A stretch of 64,000 bases of DNA from CAKSQF01 sp964582375 (GCA_964582375.1 CAZORL010000002.1:62001-126000); one strand, 5' to 3'; shown: positions 1 to 7,791, counted from the stretch's first letter. Made by a program: numbers and translations. The notes: generated from the letters alone by a model not told the origin.

Positions 1-566
1 CACCAATACACGGGCTTCATTCCTCGATAGATATAGCCCTTTTTGAACATCTCGCCGAAAACGCGGATCTCTCTTGCCTCAAACCAAGGAGCCATTGTTT
101 TATACGGATGCTCCCAATCGCCGAGAATGCCGAGACGCTTAAACGAATCCATTTGAAGATCGATATACTTCTGTGCAAACTTCTCGCACTCGCGTCTGAA
201 CTCGGGAACGGACATATTCTTACGATCAAGCTTATTTTGCTTTATGATCGCCGATTCGATAGGCATACCGTGGTTATCCCATCCTGGAGTGTACGGCACC
301 TTGTATCCGCGCATCATCTTTGAACGGTTGATAAAATCCTTCAAGATCTTGTTCATTGCCGTTCCCATATGGATATTACCGTTTGAGAAGGGAGGACCGT
401 CGTGAAGCTCGAACATGGGCTTGTCTGCGTTCTTTTTATTGATGAGGTTATATAGATCTATCTTTTTCCATCCGTCGAGCATCTCGGGCTCGCGAGACGG
501 AAGATTTGCTCTCATCGGAAAATCTGTCTGCGGAAGATTAAGAGATGATGTATAGTCCTTTGACAT
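1..566 (-). CDS. ileS: Isoleucyl-tRNA synthetase, N-terminal part (cut by window edge)
   Basis: Cytoplasmic enzyme that charges tRNA-Ile with isoleucine. About 188 N-terminal codons are present; the rest lies left of the window. The start ATG at 564-566 follows an AAAGGAG nine bases upstream. The N-terminus contains the class I segment HDGPPFSNGNIHMGTAMNK, in which the ATP-binding signature reads HMGT (residues 66-69) where the textbook form is HIGH; class I synthetases vary at the last position. A second IleRS-type block, PYTPGWDNHGMPIE, follows. It lies directly downstream of divIVA, an order common in Bacillota, and is probably co-transcribed with it. Confidence 0.95.
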   Translation of the reverse strand, partial: MSKDYTSSLNLPQTDFPMRANLPSREPEMLDGWKKIDLYNLINKKNADKPMFELHDGPPFSNGNIHMGTAMNKILKDFINRSKMMRGYKVPYTPGWDNHGMPIESAIIKQNKLDRKNMSVPEFRRECEKFAQKYIDLQMDSFKRLGILGDWEHPYKTMAPWFEAREIRVFGEMFKKGYIYRGMKPVYW

Positions 567-607
567 GGTTTAATTGCTCCTTTATAATACTACTGTACTG
601 TCTTTTA

Positions 608-1471
608 TTAATTCCGATCGTCACTGCCGAAAATGACATCCTCTGCCGAGGCTATATCATCGGGCAAATTTGTAATTATCGGATACTCGTGAGTATCGCC
701 CGAATTTGCGGTCGCATCGTTCTCGTCGGTCTCGTCGTTCTCGTCGATTTCTTCGGATTTGCCTGTATCGTCATCGGATATGTCCGAAACAGCCTCAAGT
801 TCACCGAAATCGTCATCGCCAACGATATCAGGCTCATCATCGTCGGGTGCGGACTGCTCTTCGATCTGCGGCGATGGCGTCGCATCATCTGCATCTGCCG
901 TCAGTTCGGGAAATGAAACGGTGAAGAGTTCGGTCTGATCGGCGATTAGCTTATTCGCCTTTATAACGATTCTGCCGACCGTTTCGCTTTTTATCTCCTC
1001 AAGCTCAGGCGAGAGCTTATCGTCATCGTCCGGAGCGATCGATTCGAGATACTCGATATGCTGTTGGTACTGCTCAAAAACGCTGTTTTTGAAGTCGGCG
1101 ACCTTGGTTCTGATCTCGTCGAGCAGATCGATCTCTGCTCTGATCTGCTCCTTGAAATCGGCAATGACGGCGTCACACTCATCCCTTGCGGCTTTAAGTA
1201 TGATCTCGGACCGATCCTCTGCCGCCTTCATCATTTGCGCTCCGGTCGAGCGTGAGCTTTCAAGGGTCTGTCTGATCGAATCTTCGTTTTCTTTATAAGT
1301 CATAAGCTCGGCACGGGTTGCCGAGTACTTTTTTTCAAGCTCTTTATATGCTCGATAGAGTTCCTTATATTTATCAAGCAAAAAATCTATGTGTTCATCG
1401 ACCTCGGCGGTATTATACCCCTTCATGACCTTTTTGAACACTTTCCCTTCAAGCTCGTAGGGCAAAAACAT
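608..1471 (-). CDS. divIVA: DivIVA-family cell-division/polarity protein
   Basis: Coiled-coil protein that binds negatively curved membrane at division sites and poles. The N-terminus (PYELEGKVFKKVMKGYNTAEVDEHIDFL, given here as key stretch around residues 4-30) is the lipid-binding DivIVA domain, with the GYN-x-x-EVDEH signature. It is followed by a long heptad-rich coiled coil to about residue 150 and then a very acidic D/E-rich C-terminal tail of about 90 residues that I do not recognise. I chose the ATG at 1469-1471 because AAAGGA lies 12 bases before it; an ATG four codons earlier abuts the AAAGGA directly. It sits between ylmH and ileS. Confidence 0.88.
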   Translation of the reverse strand: MFLPYELEGKVFKKVMKGYNTAEVDEHIDFLLDKYKELYRAYKELEKKYSATRAELMTYKENEDSIRQTLESSRSTGAQMMKAAEDRSEIILKAARDECDAVIADFKEQIRAEIDLLDEIRTKVADFKNSVFEQYQQHIEYLESIAPDDDDKLSPELEEIKSETVGRIVIKANKLIADQTELFTVSFPELTADADDATPSPQIEEQSAPDDDEPDIVGDDDFGELEAVSDISDDDTGKSEEIDENDETDENDATANSGDTHEYPIITNLPDDIASAEDVIFGSDDRN

Positions 1472-1541
1472 ACCCGCGATCATTCCTTTCGAGAAAAATT
1501 GTACGTTAAAAAATTAAAATCTGTGGACAATGCGGAAAGAC

Positions 1542-2321
1542 TCATGTATAAATGAGCAGTGAAATACGCACCCTGCCCTTTTTCGTTTCGGTCTGCTCGC
1601 AAAGCTTAAACTTGCCGACTCTTCTGACCGACACGATATCGCCCTCTTTGACGGTATCCGAAGGGTCAAGCTCCGACATGTGATTGAGCGAAACATCGCC
1701 GCGTGCGATAAGCTCCTTGGCTTTTTCGCGTGAGGTGTGCGCAAGCTCGGCGGCAATGGCGTCTATGCGTGCCGAGGCAACGGTGATCGAACCCTCGGTA
1801 TATGACCGACGGTGATCGCTGTATTTTGAAATATCGGCGGTGCAGACCTTGACGGCGTCTCGCCCGACACGCTCGAGCGGATTTTCAGTCGAGAGTAAAA
1901 AGCCCGCAATAGGCGGTGTTACGAAAACCGTTCCGCCGCCTTCGTGCAGAAGTATATCACCGATCGAATCTCGGTCGATGCCGAGTGATGTCAGCGCCCC
2001 GAGAAATGAGCTGTGGCGAAGCGAAACGTATCCGCTCGTCTTTATTTCAACAGCCGCGATAAACTCGTCGATTGCCAAAGCGTCGATCGGAATATAATCG
2101 GGGCAAAGAAGCAGCATGCACCTCTCGGCATCCGGATATCCGCCAAGTCTTATTTTCGATATTCCGTCCGCACCGCCAAGATACTTCTCCGCCGCCGCCA
2201 GATCCTCGGGAGAGAGAAAAACGGTGCATGACGGTATGCCGCAAGCGGCTTTGGAGCACAACTCATCGAGCCTGCCGTAAAACAGGCTCTCGAATTTCAT
2301 TTTATTCTTTTCGTTATTCAT
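1542..2321 (-). CDS. ylmH: YlmH-type S4-domain RNA-binding protein
   Basis: RNA-binding protein of the YlmH family, encoded with sepF/yggT/divIVA in most Bacillota; in Bacillus it has been linked to ribosome rescue and division. The C-terminal third carries an S4 domain (AHTSREKAKELIARGDVSLN through VKEGDIVSVRRVGKFKL). The preceding part (SFLGALTSLGIDRDSIGDIL) matches the YlmH core. Length, 259 residues, is normal. No strong ribosome binding site precedes the ATG, and it starts 12 bases after the yggT stop, so translational coupling is likely. Confidence 0.9.
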   Translation of the reverse strand: MNNEKNKMKFESLFYGRLDELCSKAACGIPSCTVFLSPEDLAAAEKYLGGADGISKIRLGGYPDAERCMLLLCPDYIPIDALAIDEFIAAVEIKTSGYVSLRHSSFLGALTSLGIDRDSIGDILLHEGGGTVFVTPPIAGFLLSTENPLERVGRDAVKVCTADISKYSDHRRSYTEGSITVASARIDAIAAELAHTSREKAKELIARGDVSLNHMSELDPSDTVKEGDIVSVRRVGKFKLCEQTETKKGRVRISLLIYT

Positions 2322-2333
2322 AGATCAAACAGA

Positions 2334-2609
2334 TCAAAAGCGCGGAAGCAGAGCCTGGATCACCGAGAGAAGCAACCATGCGATGGTGAAAGAAAAATCG
2401 AACGGAGTGTTTCCGAAAAACTCGAATCTCTCAAGCACCGCACGAACCGGAATTACAAGCGGCTCCGTGACATAATAGAGGAAGGTATAGATCTTATTAT
2501 CGTCGTCCGGTTGAAACCACGAAAACACTGCTCTTGCCAACATCAAAAGCTGTTCAAGTCCCAAAAAGATACTGACAGCCGAGACGAGGACATATGCAAA
2601 CTGATTCAA
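2334..2609 (-). CDS. YggT-family membrane protein
   Basis: Small integral membrane protein of the YggT/YlmG family, 91 residues. Two hydrophobic segments are visible (about 5-30 and 66-88), separated by a loop containing YVTEPLVIPVRAVLERF, the conserved TEP-x-x-x-P-x-R motif of the family. It lies between sepF and ylmH as in other Bacillota. The molecular role is not settled; family members affect membrane or nucleoid distribution in plants and bacteria. Confidence 0.85.
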   Translation of the reverse strand: MNQFAYVLVSAVSIFLGLEQLLMLARAVFSWFQPDDDNKIYTFLYYVTEPLVIPVRAVLERFEFFGNTPFDFSFTIAWLLLSVIQALLPRF

Positions 2610-2648
2610 AAACTACACCACTCTTCTTATCTTCTTTGTTATGATCAC

Positions 2649-2710
2649 GGCTTTCGCCTTGGCGAAGGCGAGAAAGCCTTAACTCCGAAATCTGAAAATT
2701 GTTTTTCAGA
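2649..2710. other. Two hairpins between sepF and yggT
   Basis: Two inverted repeats lie in the 115-base gap after sepF. The first, 2649-2678, pairs GGCTTTCGCCTT with AAGGC..GAAAGCC around a GGCG loop. The second, 2691-2710, pairs TCTGAAAA with TTTTCAGA just behind the sepF stop codon. Neither has a good T-tract on the minus strand, so they may stabilise or process the mRNA, or attenuate it weakly, rather than end transcription. Confidence 0.4.
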
Positions 2711-2724
2711 GTTTCTGCCGCAGA

Positions 2725-3216
2725 TCAAAACTCGTCGCTCGAGCTCTGTCCCTTGGCGTTCTGTGCATCACTCAACTGTTCGCCGCTTATCGTGACATTC
2801 TTGGGGGTAATGACAAATGTATTGTTTGCTACCGCCTCGATCTGTCCGTCGATGGAATACGCAACACCGTTGAGGAAGTCAACGATCCTTCTTGCAGTCT
2901 CTTTCTCAGCAGCCTCAAGATTAAGAACGACGGTGCAACGATTGAGAAGGTGATCGGCGATATGTCCTACAGCCTTATAAGATTCGGGTCTTACCACCTT
3001 GAGTTCAAGTACCGATGATGTGCCGTCGGTTCTTGTTGTTCTGTTGTACGCACCATTTGCCTCGGTTCTTGTGTTTTCGGTCTTTTCCATGGGTCTGGTC
3101 TCCTCTTTTCTTGTCTCGGGCGTCGCTTTTGAGCCTACCGTATCAATGTATTCCTCGTTTTCCTCGGAAACGCTCGGATCTTCGATAAGCTTGTTAAAAT
3201 AATCCTTTAAACTCAT
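2725..3216 (-). CDS. sepF: Cell-division protein SepF
   Basis: FtsZ-bundling and membrane-anchoring protein. The N-terminus (MSLKDYFNKLI) is a short amphipathic helix as in SepF; a variable polar linker follows to about residue 65. The C-terminal SepF fold starts at LELKVVRPESYKAVGHIADHL and contains the NRCTVVLNLE and RRIVDFLNGVAYSIDG segments. I chose the ATG at 3214-3216 (163 residues) because GGAGG lies eight bases upstream; the longer frame adds five unlikely residues. The tail of about 20 residues after ITPKNV is polar. Confidence 0.93.
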   Translation of the reverse strand: MSLKDYFNKLIEDPSVSEENEEYIDTVGSKATPETRKEETRPMEKTENTRTEANGAYNRTTRTDGTSSVLELKVVRPESYKAVGHIADHLLNRCTVVLNLEAAEKETARRIVDFLNGVAYSIDGQIEAVANNTFVITPKNVTISGEQLSDAQNAKGQSSSDEF

Positions 3217-3267
3217 TTTATCTTCCTCCAATATGTAATATTGATTTGTATATTCATAACCGCCGCA

Positions 3268-3996
3268 TTAGACGGTATTTTGATAAATTCTTTTTCCGAA
3301 CAGTGCCGATCCTATTCGGACGGTGTTTGCTCCGCACTCTATTGCGGTCTCAAAGCTGTCGGACATTCCCATCGACAGTATCGGCTCGTCGGTGACGATA
3401 TATCCGCATGACATCATATCGTCGAGAATGAGCCTGGTCTTTGTAAAATACCCAAAAAGCTCTTCTTTTGTTGCCCCTTTTGGTGGAACGGACATCACGC
3501 CGACAAGCGAAATATTTTCAAACCCGCAAAGAGATCTCGCAAATTGGGTCGCATCATCGGGAAAAACTCCTCCCTTTGACGGCTCTGACGCTATGTTGAT
3601 CTCGGCGAGGATATTCATTTTAAGCGAATGTTTGCACGCCTGTCTGTCGATCTCGCGCGCAAGCGAGAGACTATCGACCGAATGAATGAGGCAGACCTTG
3701 TCTATTATGTATTTCACCTTATTGGTCTGCAATCTGCCGATGAAATGAATATTCAAAAGATCGCGCCTGAGATCGTCATATTTTGACAGAAGTTCTTGAA
3801 CCTTGTTTTCGCCAATATCGCAAAGTCCGAGATTTTCGGCGGCGTAATTAATAGTCTCGACATCGACCATCTTTGTAGCACCGACAAGCGTAATTTTTCT
3901 GTCCCCTGCGGCAAGCCTTATGTGTTCCTTAACATCGGCAAAGCGAGCCGAAAGGGCTTGGATTTTTTCGGGGTCAGTCAACAATTTTTCCGACAT
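3268..3996 (-). CDS. YggS/YlmE-family PLP-binding protein (PLP homeostasis)
   Basis: Fold-type III alanine-racemase-like barrel that carries pyridoxal phosphate and helps vitamin B6 homeostasis; no catalytic role is established. The PLP lysine is K42 in TLVGATKMV. Family motifs GENKVQELLSKYD, HFIGRLQTNKVKYI, SMGMSDSFETAIECGANTVRIGSALFG are all present. Length, 242 residues, is slightly longer than usual (about 225-235). It overlaps the preceding HlyD-like gene by 23 bases, so the two are translated from one message. Confidence 0.93.
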   Translation of the reverse strand: MSEKLLTDPEKIQALSARFADVKEHIRLAAGDRKITLVGATKMVDVETINYAAENLGLCDIGENKVQELLSKYDDLRRDLLNIHFIGRLQTNKVKYIIDKVCLIHSVDSLSLAREIDRQACKHSLKMNILAEINIASEPSKGGVFPDDATQFARSLCGFENISLVGVMSVPPKGATKEELFGYFTKTRLILDDMMSCGYIVTDEPILSMGMSDSFETAIECGANTVRIGSALFGKRIYQNTV

Positions 3997-5212
3997 AGAG
4001 ATCCTTTCCCTTTACTATAACGACATCATAGCGACTGAGTGCGGTATATCCTTTGTCAGGCTCGAATCCATCCTCCGAGAAGAATGCGCCGTCATTGCCG
4101 AATAATATCTTGATCTGACGAAATTCAACAACATTTCCGTGAAGCACATACACGCCCGAAACGCCATCAACCATACGAAGTGCCTCGGCAGGCAGTTCGT
4201 AGCCGTCTGTCTCACCGTAAACCACCGAAACGGAAGACAGTCTCGGATAGTCAAATGTGTTCGGCGTCTTGTTTGATTCAAAGAGAAGAGCCATTTTGTC
4301 GCCATCTTCCGATCTGATTACTCGAACGAGCGTCATTTTATGGGAAACAGTGCCGAAGTTAAGTTCGTATTCCCTGCCGCTTGCAAATCCCGCCGCTCTG
4401 TCGTTATCAACAACACAGAGTGCGTACCAATCAAATGATGTGACTACCTTTCCGACGCCTTCGGGTCGAGAGGAGGGGGTGCTCGATCTCACGCTTTCAA
4501 CCGCCGAGATGCAGTCATCGAGTGTGAGCGAGTCAAGTGTCGCAGTCGAGAGCAGACCCTCGAATCCGTCAACACTCGCATAAAAGCTACCCGACTTATC
4601 GATCTTAACGGCTTTACCCGAAACCGATCTCTCAAGGGTGCTTTTTTGGCTTTCAAGGTTCGATATCAGCTCGCGACAGTTTTTGAGTTCGCCGCGAATT
4701 ATCTTCGATGCCGCAAGAGCGACAGACAGTTCTGACGAAACGTTTGACATGGCAACTTTGTCGCCCGACTCGGTCAAGTCGCAGAGTGTCATGCGAAGAT
4801 AGGATATCTTTTTCTCAACATCGACGATCGATGCTTTTGACGAAAGGGTCAGTGCCCCTTCAAGACAGGCGATCTCGCCCTCGAGGTCTTCTATCTCGGA
4901 CAGTTTTTGTCGATTTTCATCACTATCATCGACTATCTCGGCGATCTTTTGTCCGGCGCTGACCTTATCACCGTTTGAAACGAGATATTTGCAAAGCGAA
5001 CCGTCGGTGTCTCCGGGTATGACCGTTTCATCTCTGAAGATAAAGCATTCTCCCCGAAGCGACAATTCGGCAGTTGTTTTTTCTGCCGATACGGTCTCAA
5101 CATCCTCGCTGACCGAGCTGAAAAAGTGGTAGCAAAGCTCAATGATGAGTGCGAGCGCGAAGATCGCAAGCAGAATGTATATCGCGATCTTTGACAGATA
5201 GCGTTTATCCAT
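3974..5212 (-). CDS. HlyD-like single-span membrane protein next to sepF
   Basis: Membrane protein with one N-terminal transmembrane helix (about residues 7-30 from the chosen start), then a biotinyl/lipoyl-like hairpin (SLCKYLVSNGDKVSAGQKIAEIVDD), a coiled-coil arm (about 95-200) and a C-terminal beta-barrel-type region. This is the layout of HlyD/periplasmic-adaptor proteins, but no ABC partner lies beside it. It is encoded with yggS and sepF, which suggests an envelope or division-linked role; this is inference. The ATG at 5210-5212 has GGGAGG seven to eight bases upstream; a start 12 codons earlier lacks this. Confidence 0.7.
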   Translation of the reverse strand: MDKRYLSKIAIYILLAIFALALIIELCYHFFSSVSEDVETVSAEKTTAELSLRGECFIFRDETVIPGDTDGSLCKYLVSNGDKVSAGQKIAEIVDDSDENRQKLSEIEDLEGEIACLEGALTLSSKASIVDVEKKISYLRMTLCDLTESGDKVAMSNVSSELSVALAASKIIRGELKNCRELISNLESQKSTLERSVSGKAVKIDKSGSFYASVDGFEGLLSTATLDSLTLDDCISAVESVRSSTPSSRPEGVGKVVTSFDWYALCVVDNDRAAGFASGREYELNFGTVSHKMTLVRVIRSEDGDKMALLFESNKTPNTFDYPRLSSVSVVYGETDGYELPAEALRMVDGVSGVYVLHGNVVEFRQIKILFGNDGAFFSEDGFEPDKGYTALSRYDVVIVKGKDLYVGKIVD

Positions 5213-5254
5213 TTGCCCGACCTCCCATCGTACCTCGTGTTCTGTCAAGTCATT

Positions 5255-5283
5255 ATTATATCACAATTTTGTGTATATTTCTA
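5255..5283 (-). promoter_or_regulatory. Probable promoter for the HlyD-like/yggS/sepF operon
   Basis: On the minus strand a perfect TATAAT (5255-5260) lies about 40 bases before the HlyD-like start. The -35 at 17 bases spacing is only TAGAAA (5278-5283), so the -10 carries most of the evidence. It overlaps the end of miaA. Confidence 0.45.
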
Positions 5284-6243
5284 CCGCGCGGTTTTTTTTA
5301 ACAATAATTTTACAAAATCATCGATCGATTCCGGGTCGCAAATATCAAGATGCAGGGCATTTTTATATCGCTTAAACCACGTGATCTGTCTTTTGGCGTA
5401 ATTTCGACTCGCCTGCTTGATATCGGCGATCGCCTTTTCGATAGTGCATTCCCCGCAGAGAGCGGCAGACAGCTCTTTATAGCCGATCGCCTGCCCTGCG
5501 GTCGTGTTTTTGTCGAGAGAGAGCCGTCTTACCTCAAGGGCAAGTCCGTCGGCAATCATCTTATCGACTCTGTCATCGATCCTGCGATAAAGATACTCGC
5601 GGTCGGAGCAATCCAGAACGACGATACGCGTATCATACCTGCTCGGCATCTCGCTCGACATTCTGTCAAACTCACTTTTTGTTATCCCCGACAAGCGATA
5701 GATCTCAAGCGCACGTATTACCCTTTTTTTATTGTTTTTATGAATTGCCGCCGCCGACTCGGGATCGACCGACAAAAGCTCGGCGTAATTTTCATCGATA
5801 CTTCGTTCTTCAAGCATCTGCCGCAACAGAGGATCTGACGGTGGCGATGTCATGGTCCTGTCGAAAACAGCACTTTCGAGATAAAGTCCTGTTCCTCCGC
5901 AAAAGATCGGCATCTTCCCTCGTGATATAACGTCATCGGTCGCCGCACGTGCCGCCACCGTATAATCGGCGCAGGAAAATGGCTCATTTGGCGACACTAT
6001 GTCTATCAAATGGTGCGGTATTCCCTGCATTTCATCCTTGGTCGCCTTTGCCGTGCCTATATCCATTCCGCGATAGACCTGCATCGAGTCGCAAGAAATT
6101 ATCTCTCCATCAACCTCTTTTGCAATTCTCACCGCAAGCGAGCTCTTGCCGGACGCGGTAGGTCCGACTACAGCAAGGACGCTCTCTTTTGTGATCCCTT
6201 CAAGGAAATCGGCGGCATTTACTTTTTCGCGGTCATTTATCAT
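5281..6243 (-). CDS. miaA: tRNA dimethylallyltransferase MiaA
   Basis: Transfers a dimethylallyl group to N6 of A37 in tRNAs reading UNN codons. The P-loop GPTASGKS is at residues 27-34, followed by the family motifs ISCDSMQVYRGMDIGTAK, HHLIDIVSPNEPFS, CGGTGLYLES and, near the C-terminus, GQAIGYKEL and YAKRQITWFKR. Length, 320 residues, is normal. The start has AAGGTGG eight bases upstream. It is transcribed from its own divergent promoter opposite rlmA. Confidence 0.96.
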   Translation of the reverse strand: MINDREKVNAADFLEGITKESVLAVVGPTASGKSSLAVRIAKEVDGEIISCDSMQVYRGMDIGTAKATKDEMQGIPHHLIDIVSPNEPFSCADYTVAARAATDDVISRGKMPIFCGGTGLYLESAVFDRTMTSPPSDPLLRQMLEERSIDENYAELLSVDPESAAAIHKNNKKRVIRALEIYRLSGITKSEFDRMSSEMPSRYDTRIVVLDCSDREYLYRRIDDRVDKMIADGLALEVRRLSLDKNTTAGQAIGYKELSAALCGECTIEKAIADIKQASRNYAKRQITWFKRYKNALHLDICDPESIDDFVKLLLKKTAR

Positions 6244-6279
6244 CGGCGATCCACCTTTCTTACATCAAGTGATGCGGTA

Positions 6280-6308
6280 ATTATACCACAAATCCCGACA
6301 CTTTGCAA
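6280..6308 (-). promoter_or_regulatory. Promoter of miaA
   Basis: Minus strand: TTGCAA (6303-6308), 17-base spacer, TATAAT (6280-6285). It lies about 37 bases before the miaA ATG and back to back with the rlmA promoter. Confidence 0.7.
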
Positions 6309-6315
6309 GTGATGC

Positions 6316-6343
6316 TTGACATTTTTTTATTTTATGCTATAAT
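6316..6343 (+). promoter_or_regulatory. Promoter of rlmA
   Basis: Plus strand: consensus TTGACA (6316-6321), 16-base spacer and consensus TATAAT (6338-6343) with an upstream TGC that makes an extended -10. The rlmA ATG follows 38 bases later. Confidence 0.8.
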
Positions 6344-6381
6344 ATCCTCATCAAGAGTCGAATTAACCAAAGGAACAGATC

Positions 6382-7203
6382 ATGGAAAGAATTACTACAC
6401 GCTTTACATGTCCGATATGCGGATACAAATTGTTTTTTGAGTCGAGCGAGCGGCGGTACATATGCAACGGCATGCACAGCTTTGACTGTGCGAGATCGGG
6501 GTATGTGAATCTGCTCATATCTCAAAAGGGCGGCGATCACGGCGACAATCGAGAAATGATGCTTGCCAGAAAAAATTTTCTTGACGGCGGATATTATGAG
6601 CCGCTTCGCCTGGCACTATGTGATGAGATAGGTGCAGAGATCGCCGACAATGCGGCAATTCTTGATGCAGGATGCGGCGAGGGGTATTATACAGAGGCAA
6701 TAATGAAGACTCTGCCGCATGCCGATGTTTACGGGATCGACATTTCAAAAAGCGCACTTTCGCTGATCAGACAGAGAGAGCATCGACCGACATCGGCGGT
6801 GGCGAGCGTATATCACCTGCCATTTGGTGCAGAGGAATTTGATGCGGTGGTAAGCGTTTTTTCGCCTTTTGCAAAAGAGGAATTTCTGCGAGTGCTGAAA
6901 CCGCATGGTATGATCTTTTCGGTCATCCCGTCAAGGCGGCATCTTTTCGGATTAAAGTCGGCAATTTACGACACGCCGTACGAGAATGAGATCGCAGCAT
7001 ACGAGATCGACGGATTTGAGTTTATTCGCAAGCGAGAAATATCCTCCATTTTGACCCTCGATTCAAATGAAAAGATCGACGCACTCTTCAAAATGACGCC
7101 TTACTGTTACCGAACGTCAAGCGTCGGACGAGAACGCGTTGCCGCACTCGATCGGCTGGAAACGGAGATCGGATTTGAGATACTTATGCACAAAAAGAAA
7201 TAA
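6382..7203 (+). CDS. 23S rRNA guanine-N1 methyltransferase, RlmA family
   Basis: SAM-dependent enzyme that methylates N1 of a guanine in helix 35 of 23S rRNA (G745 or G748 in relatives; which one here cannot be read from sequence). The N-terminal zinc site is Cys10, Cys13, Cys28 and His32, followed by the family signature SFDCARSGYVNLL. The Rossmann fold begins with ILDAGCGEG (93-101), and a VVSVFSPF segment corresponds to motif IV. In producers and relatives, the RlmA-II branch gives tylosin/mycinamicin resistance, so antibiotic relevance is possible but not shown. Single-gene transcript with its own promoter and terminator. Confidence 0.88.
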   Translation: MERITTRFTCPICGYKLFFESSERRYICNGMHSFDCARSGYVNLLISQKGGDHGDNREMMLARKNFLDGGYYEPLRLALCDEIGAEIADNAAILDAGCGEGYYTEAIMKTLPHADVYGIDISKSALSLIRQREHRPTSAVASVYHLPFGAEEFDAVVSVFSPFAKEEFLRVLKPHGMIFSVIPSRRHLFGLKSAIYDTPYENEIAAYEIDGFEFIRKREISSILTLDSNEKIDALFKMTPYCYRTSSVGRERVAALDRLETEIGFEILMHKKK

Positions 7204-7206
7204 AAT

Positions 7207-7245
7207 CCGAACCGCCTCACGAAATACATGAGGCGGTTCGGTTTT
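7207..7245. terminator. Bidirectional terminator between rlmA and tRNA-Ser
   Basis: A perfect 13-bp stem, CCGAACCGCCTCA (7207-7219) with its complement (7229-7241), is followed by TTTT on the plus strand and by TTTTA on the minus strand. It can end rlmA and the tRNA-Ser transcript. Confidence 0.88.
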
Positions 7246-7254
7246 AACAAAATA

Positions 7255-7345
7255 TGGCGGAGAGAATGAGATTCGAACTCATGGAACATTTCAGTGTTCA
7301 CACGATTTCCAGTCGTGCGCCTTAGACCAGCTCAGCCATCTCTCC
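7255..7345 (-). tRNA. tRNA-Ser (GGA)
   Basis: Class II tRNA of 91 bases with encoded CCA (7255-7257). The acceptor stem GGAGAGA pairs with TCTCTCC, discriminator base G. The anticodon loop CTGGAAA gives anticodon GGA, reading UCC/UCU. The long variable arm and the TTCGAAT T-loop are visible. A consensus promoter lies 42 bases upstream. Confidence 0.95.
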
Positions 7346-7367
7346 GTGCATTGGTCAAACGAATGTA

Positions 7368-7630
7368 TCATCCGTCAGCGGGACATATTATATCACAAAA
7401 AATCGTATTTGTCAATAGCTTTTTGCAAAATTTCTTAAAAATCGAACGATCCCCGGGTTCTCTATCAACATGAAGACTTGACAGGCAGTTAGGACAGTGA
7501 TTACGATGATCCGTACCTGCGTTTTGCAGTGTGCAAAGTCTTCCGCAGACCTTGCATGTAAAGCTGTCGTCGCAGGCGTATGTCTTGTAGTACCCTTTTT
7601 CAAAGGTTTTGCTTTATTTTCGCGATTCAT
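7368..7630 (-). pseudogene. Broken RNHCP-domain protein gene (frameshift and 3' truncation)
   Basis: The ATG at 7628-7630 has an ideal AGGAGG four bases upstream and opens MNRENKAKPLKKG. The run of five A residues at 7596-7600 is then out of phase: reading one base back gives EKGYYKTYACDDSFTCKVCG, RLCTLQNAGTDHRNHCPNCL and SSLHVDREPGDRS, a clear match to the small zinc-ribbon RNHCP family (the RNHCP motif is literal). One extra A would restore the frame. Homology stops after PGDRS; the HKC..CG second half seen in the intact copy at 10418 is missing, replaced by codons that overlap the tRNA-Ser promoter. Either the gene is dead, or the frameshift is a sequencing error in the A-run and the gene is only shortened. 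Confidence 0.75.
7387..7415 (-). promoter_or_regulatory. Promoter of tRNA-Ser
   Basis: Minus strand: consensus TTGACA (7410-7415), 17-base spacer, consensus TATAAT (7387-7392), 42 bases before the tRNA. It lies inside the residual reading frame of the RNHCP pseudogene, at the place where homology to the family stops. Confidence 0.85.
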
Positions 7631-7634
7631 TTTT

Positions 7635-7717
7635 CCTCCTGAGAAGATGGATCATACCTTTCCCGAGAGGAGGGCGTGTGTATTATTTGCCAACCTCTCG
7701 GTCAGAACACACACTCC
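7635..7717 (-). promoter_or_regulatory. Candidate translational attenuator of the RNHCP gene
   Basis: Four segments on the minus strand can pair in exclusive ways. A (7707-7717, GGAGTGTGTGT, within the leader peptide) pairs with C (7669-7681, ACACACGCCCTCC). B (7694-7701, CCGAGAGG) pairs with D (7663-7670, CCTCTCGG). An anti-Shine-Dalgarno CCTCCT (7668-7673), inside C and overlapping D, is the exact complement of the gene's AGGAGG (7635-7640). Sequestration of the ribosome site would thus depend on which pairing wins and could respond to a ribosome stalled on the leader peptide. The elements are seen; regulation is inference. Confidence 0.5.
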
Positions 7718-7740
7718 GATATTTGATTTTTGTTCTTCAA
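7702..7740 (-). CDS. Possible 12-residue leader peptide upstream of RNHCP gene
   Basis: TTG start at 7738-7740 with AGGAG six bases upstream, encoding MKNKNQISECVF and a TGA at 7702-7704. The last codons coincide with pairing segment A of the attenuator. No homology is claimed. The main doubts are the weak TTG start and the tiny size; the support is the good ribosome site and the position between promoter and alternative hairpins. Confidence 0.4.
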   Translation of the reverse strand: MKNKNQISECVF

Positions 7741-7791
7741 AAAATTCTCCTGATTTTGGGATAAGATTTGCTGTCTTGCGACAGCTGTTTT

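Noticed and set aside
360..380. HMGT in place of HIGH in IleRS as a defect
   Set aside because: The last position of this signature varies among class I synthetases and the surrounding motif is fully conserved.
7596..7600. Programmed -1 ribosomal frameshift in the RNHCP gene
   Set aside because: Five A residues preceded by G do not form a standard slippery heptamer, and the 3' half of the gene is missing, which fits decay better.
7412..7630. 72-residue protein read straight from the good ATG before the RNHCP motif
   Set aside because: Only its first 13 residues fit; the rest is the wrong frame of an RNHCP gene, so I treat the locus as a pseudogene.
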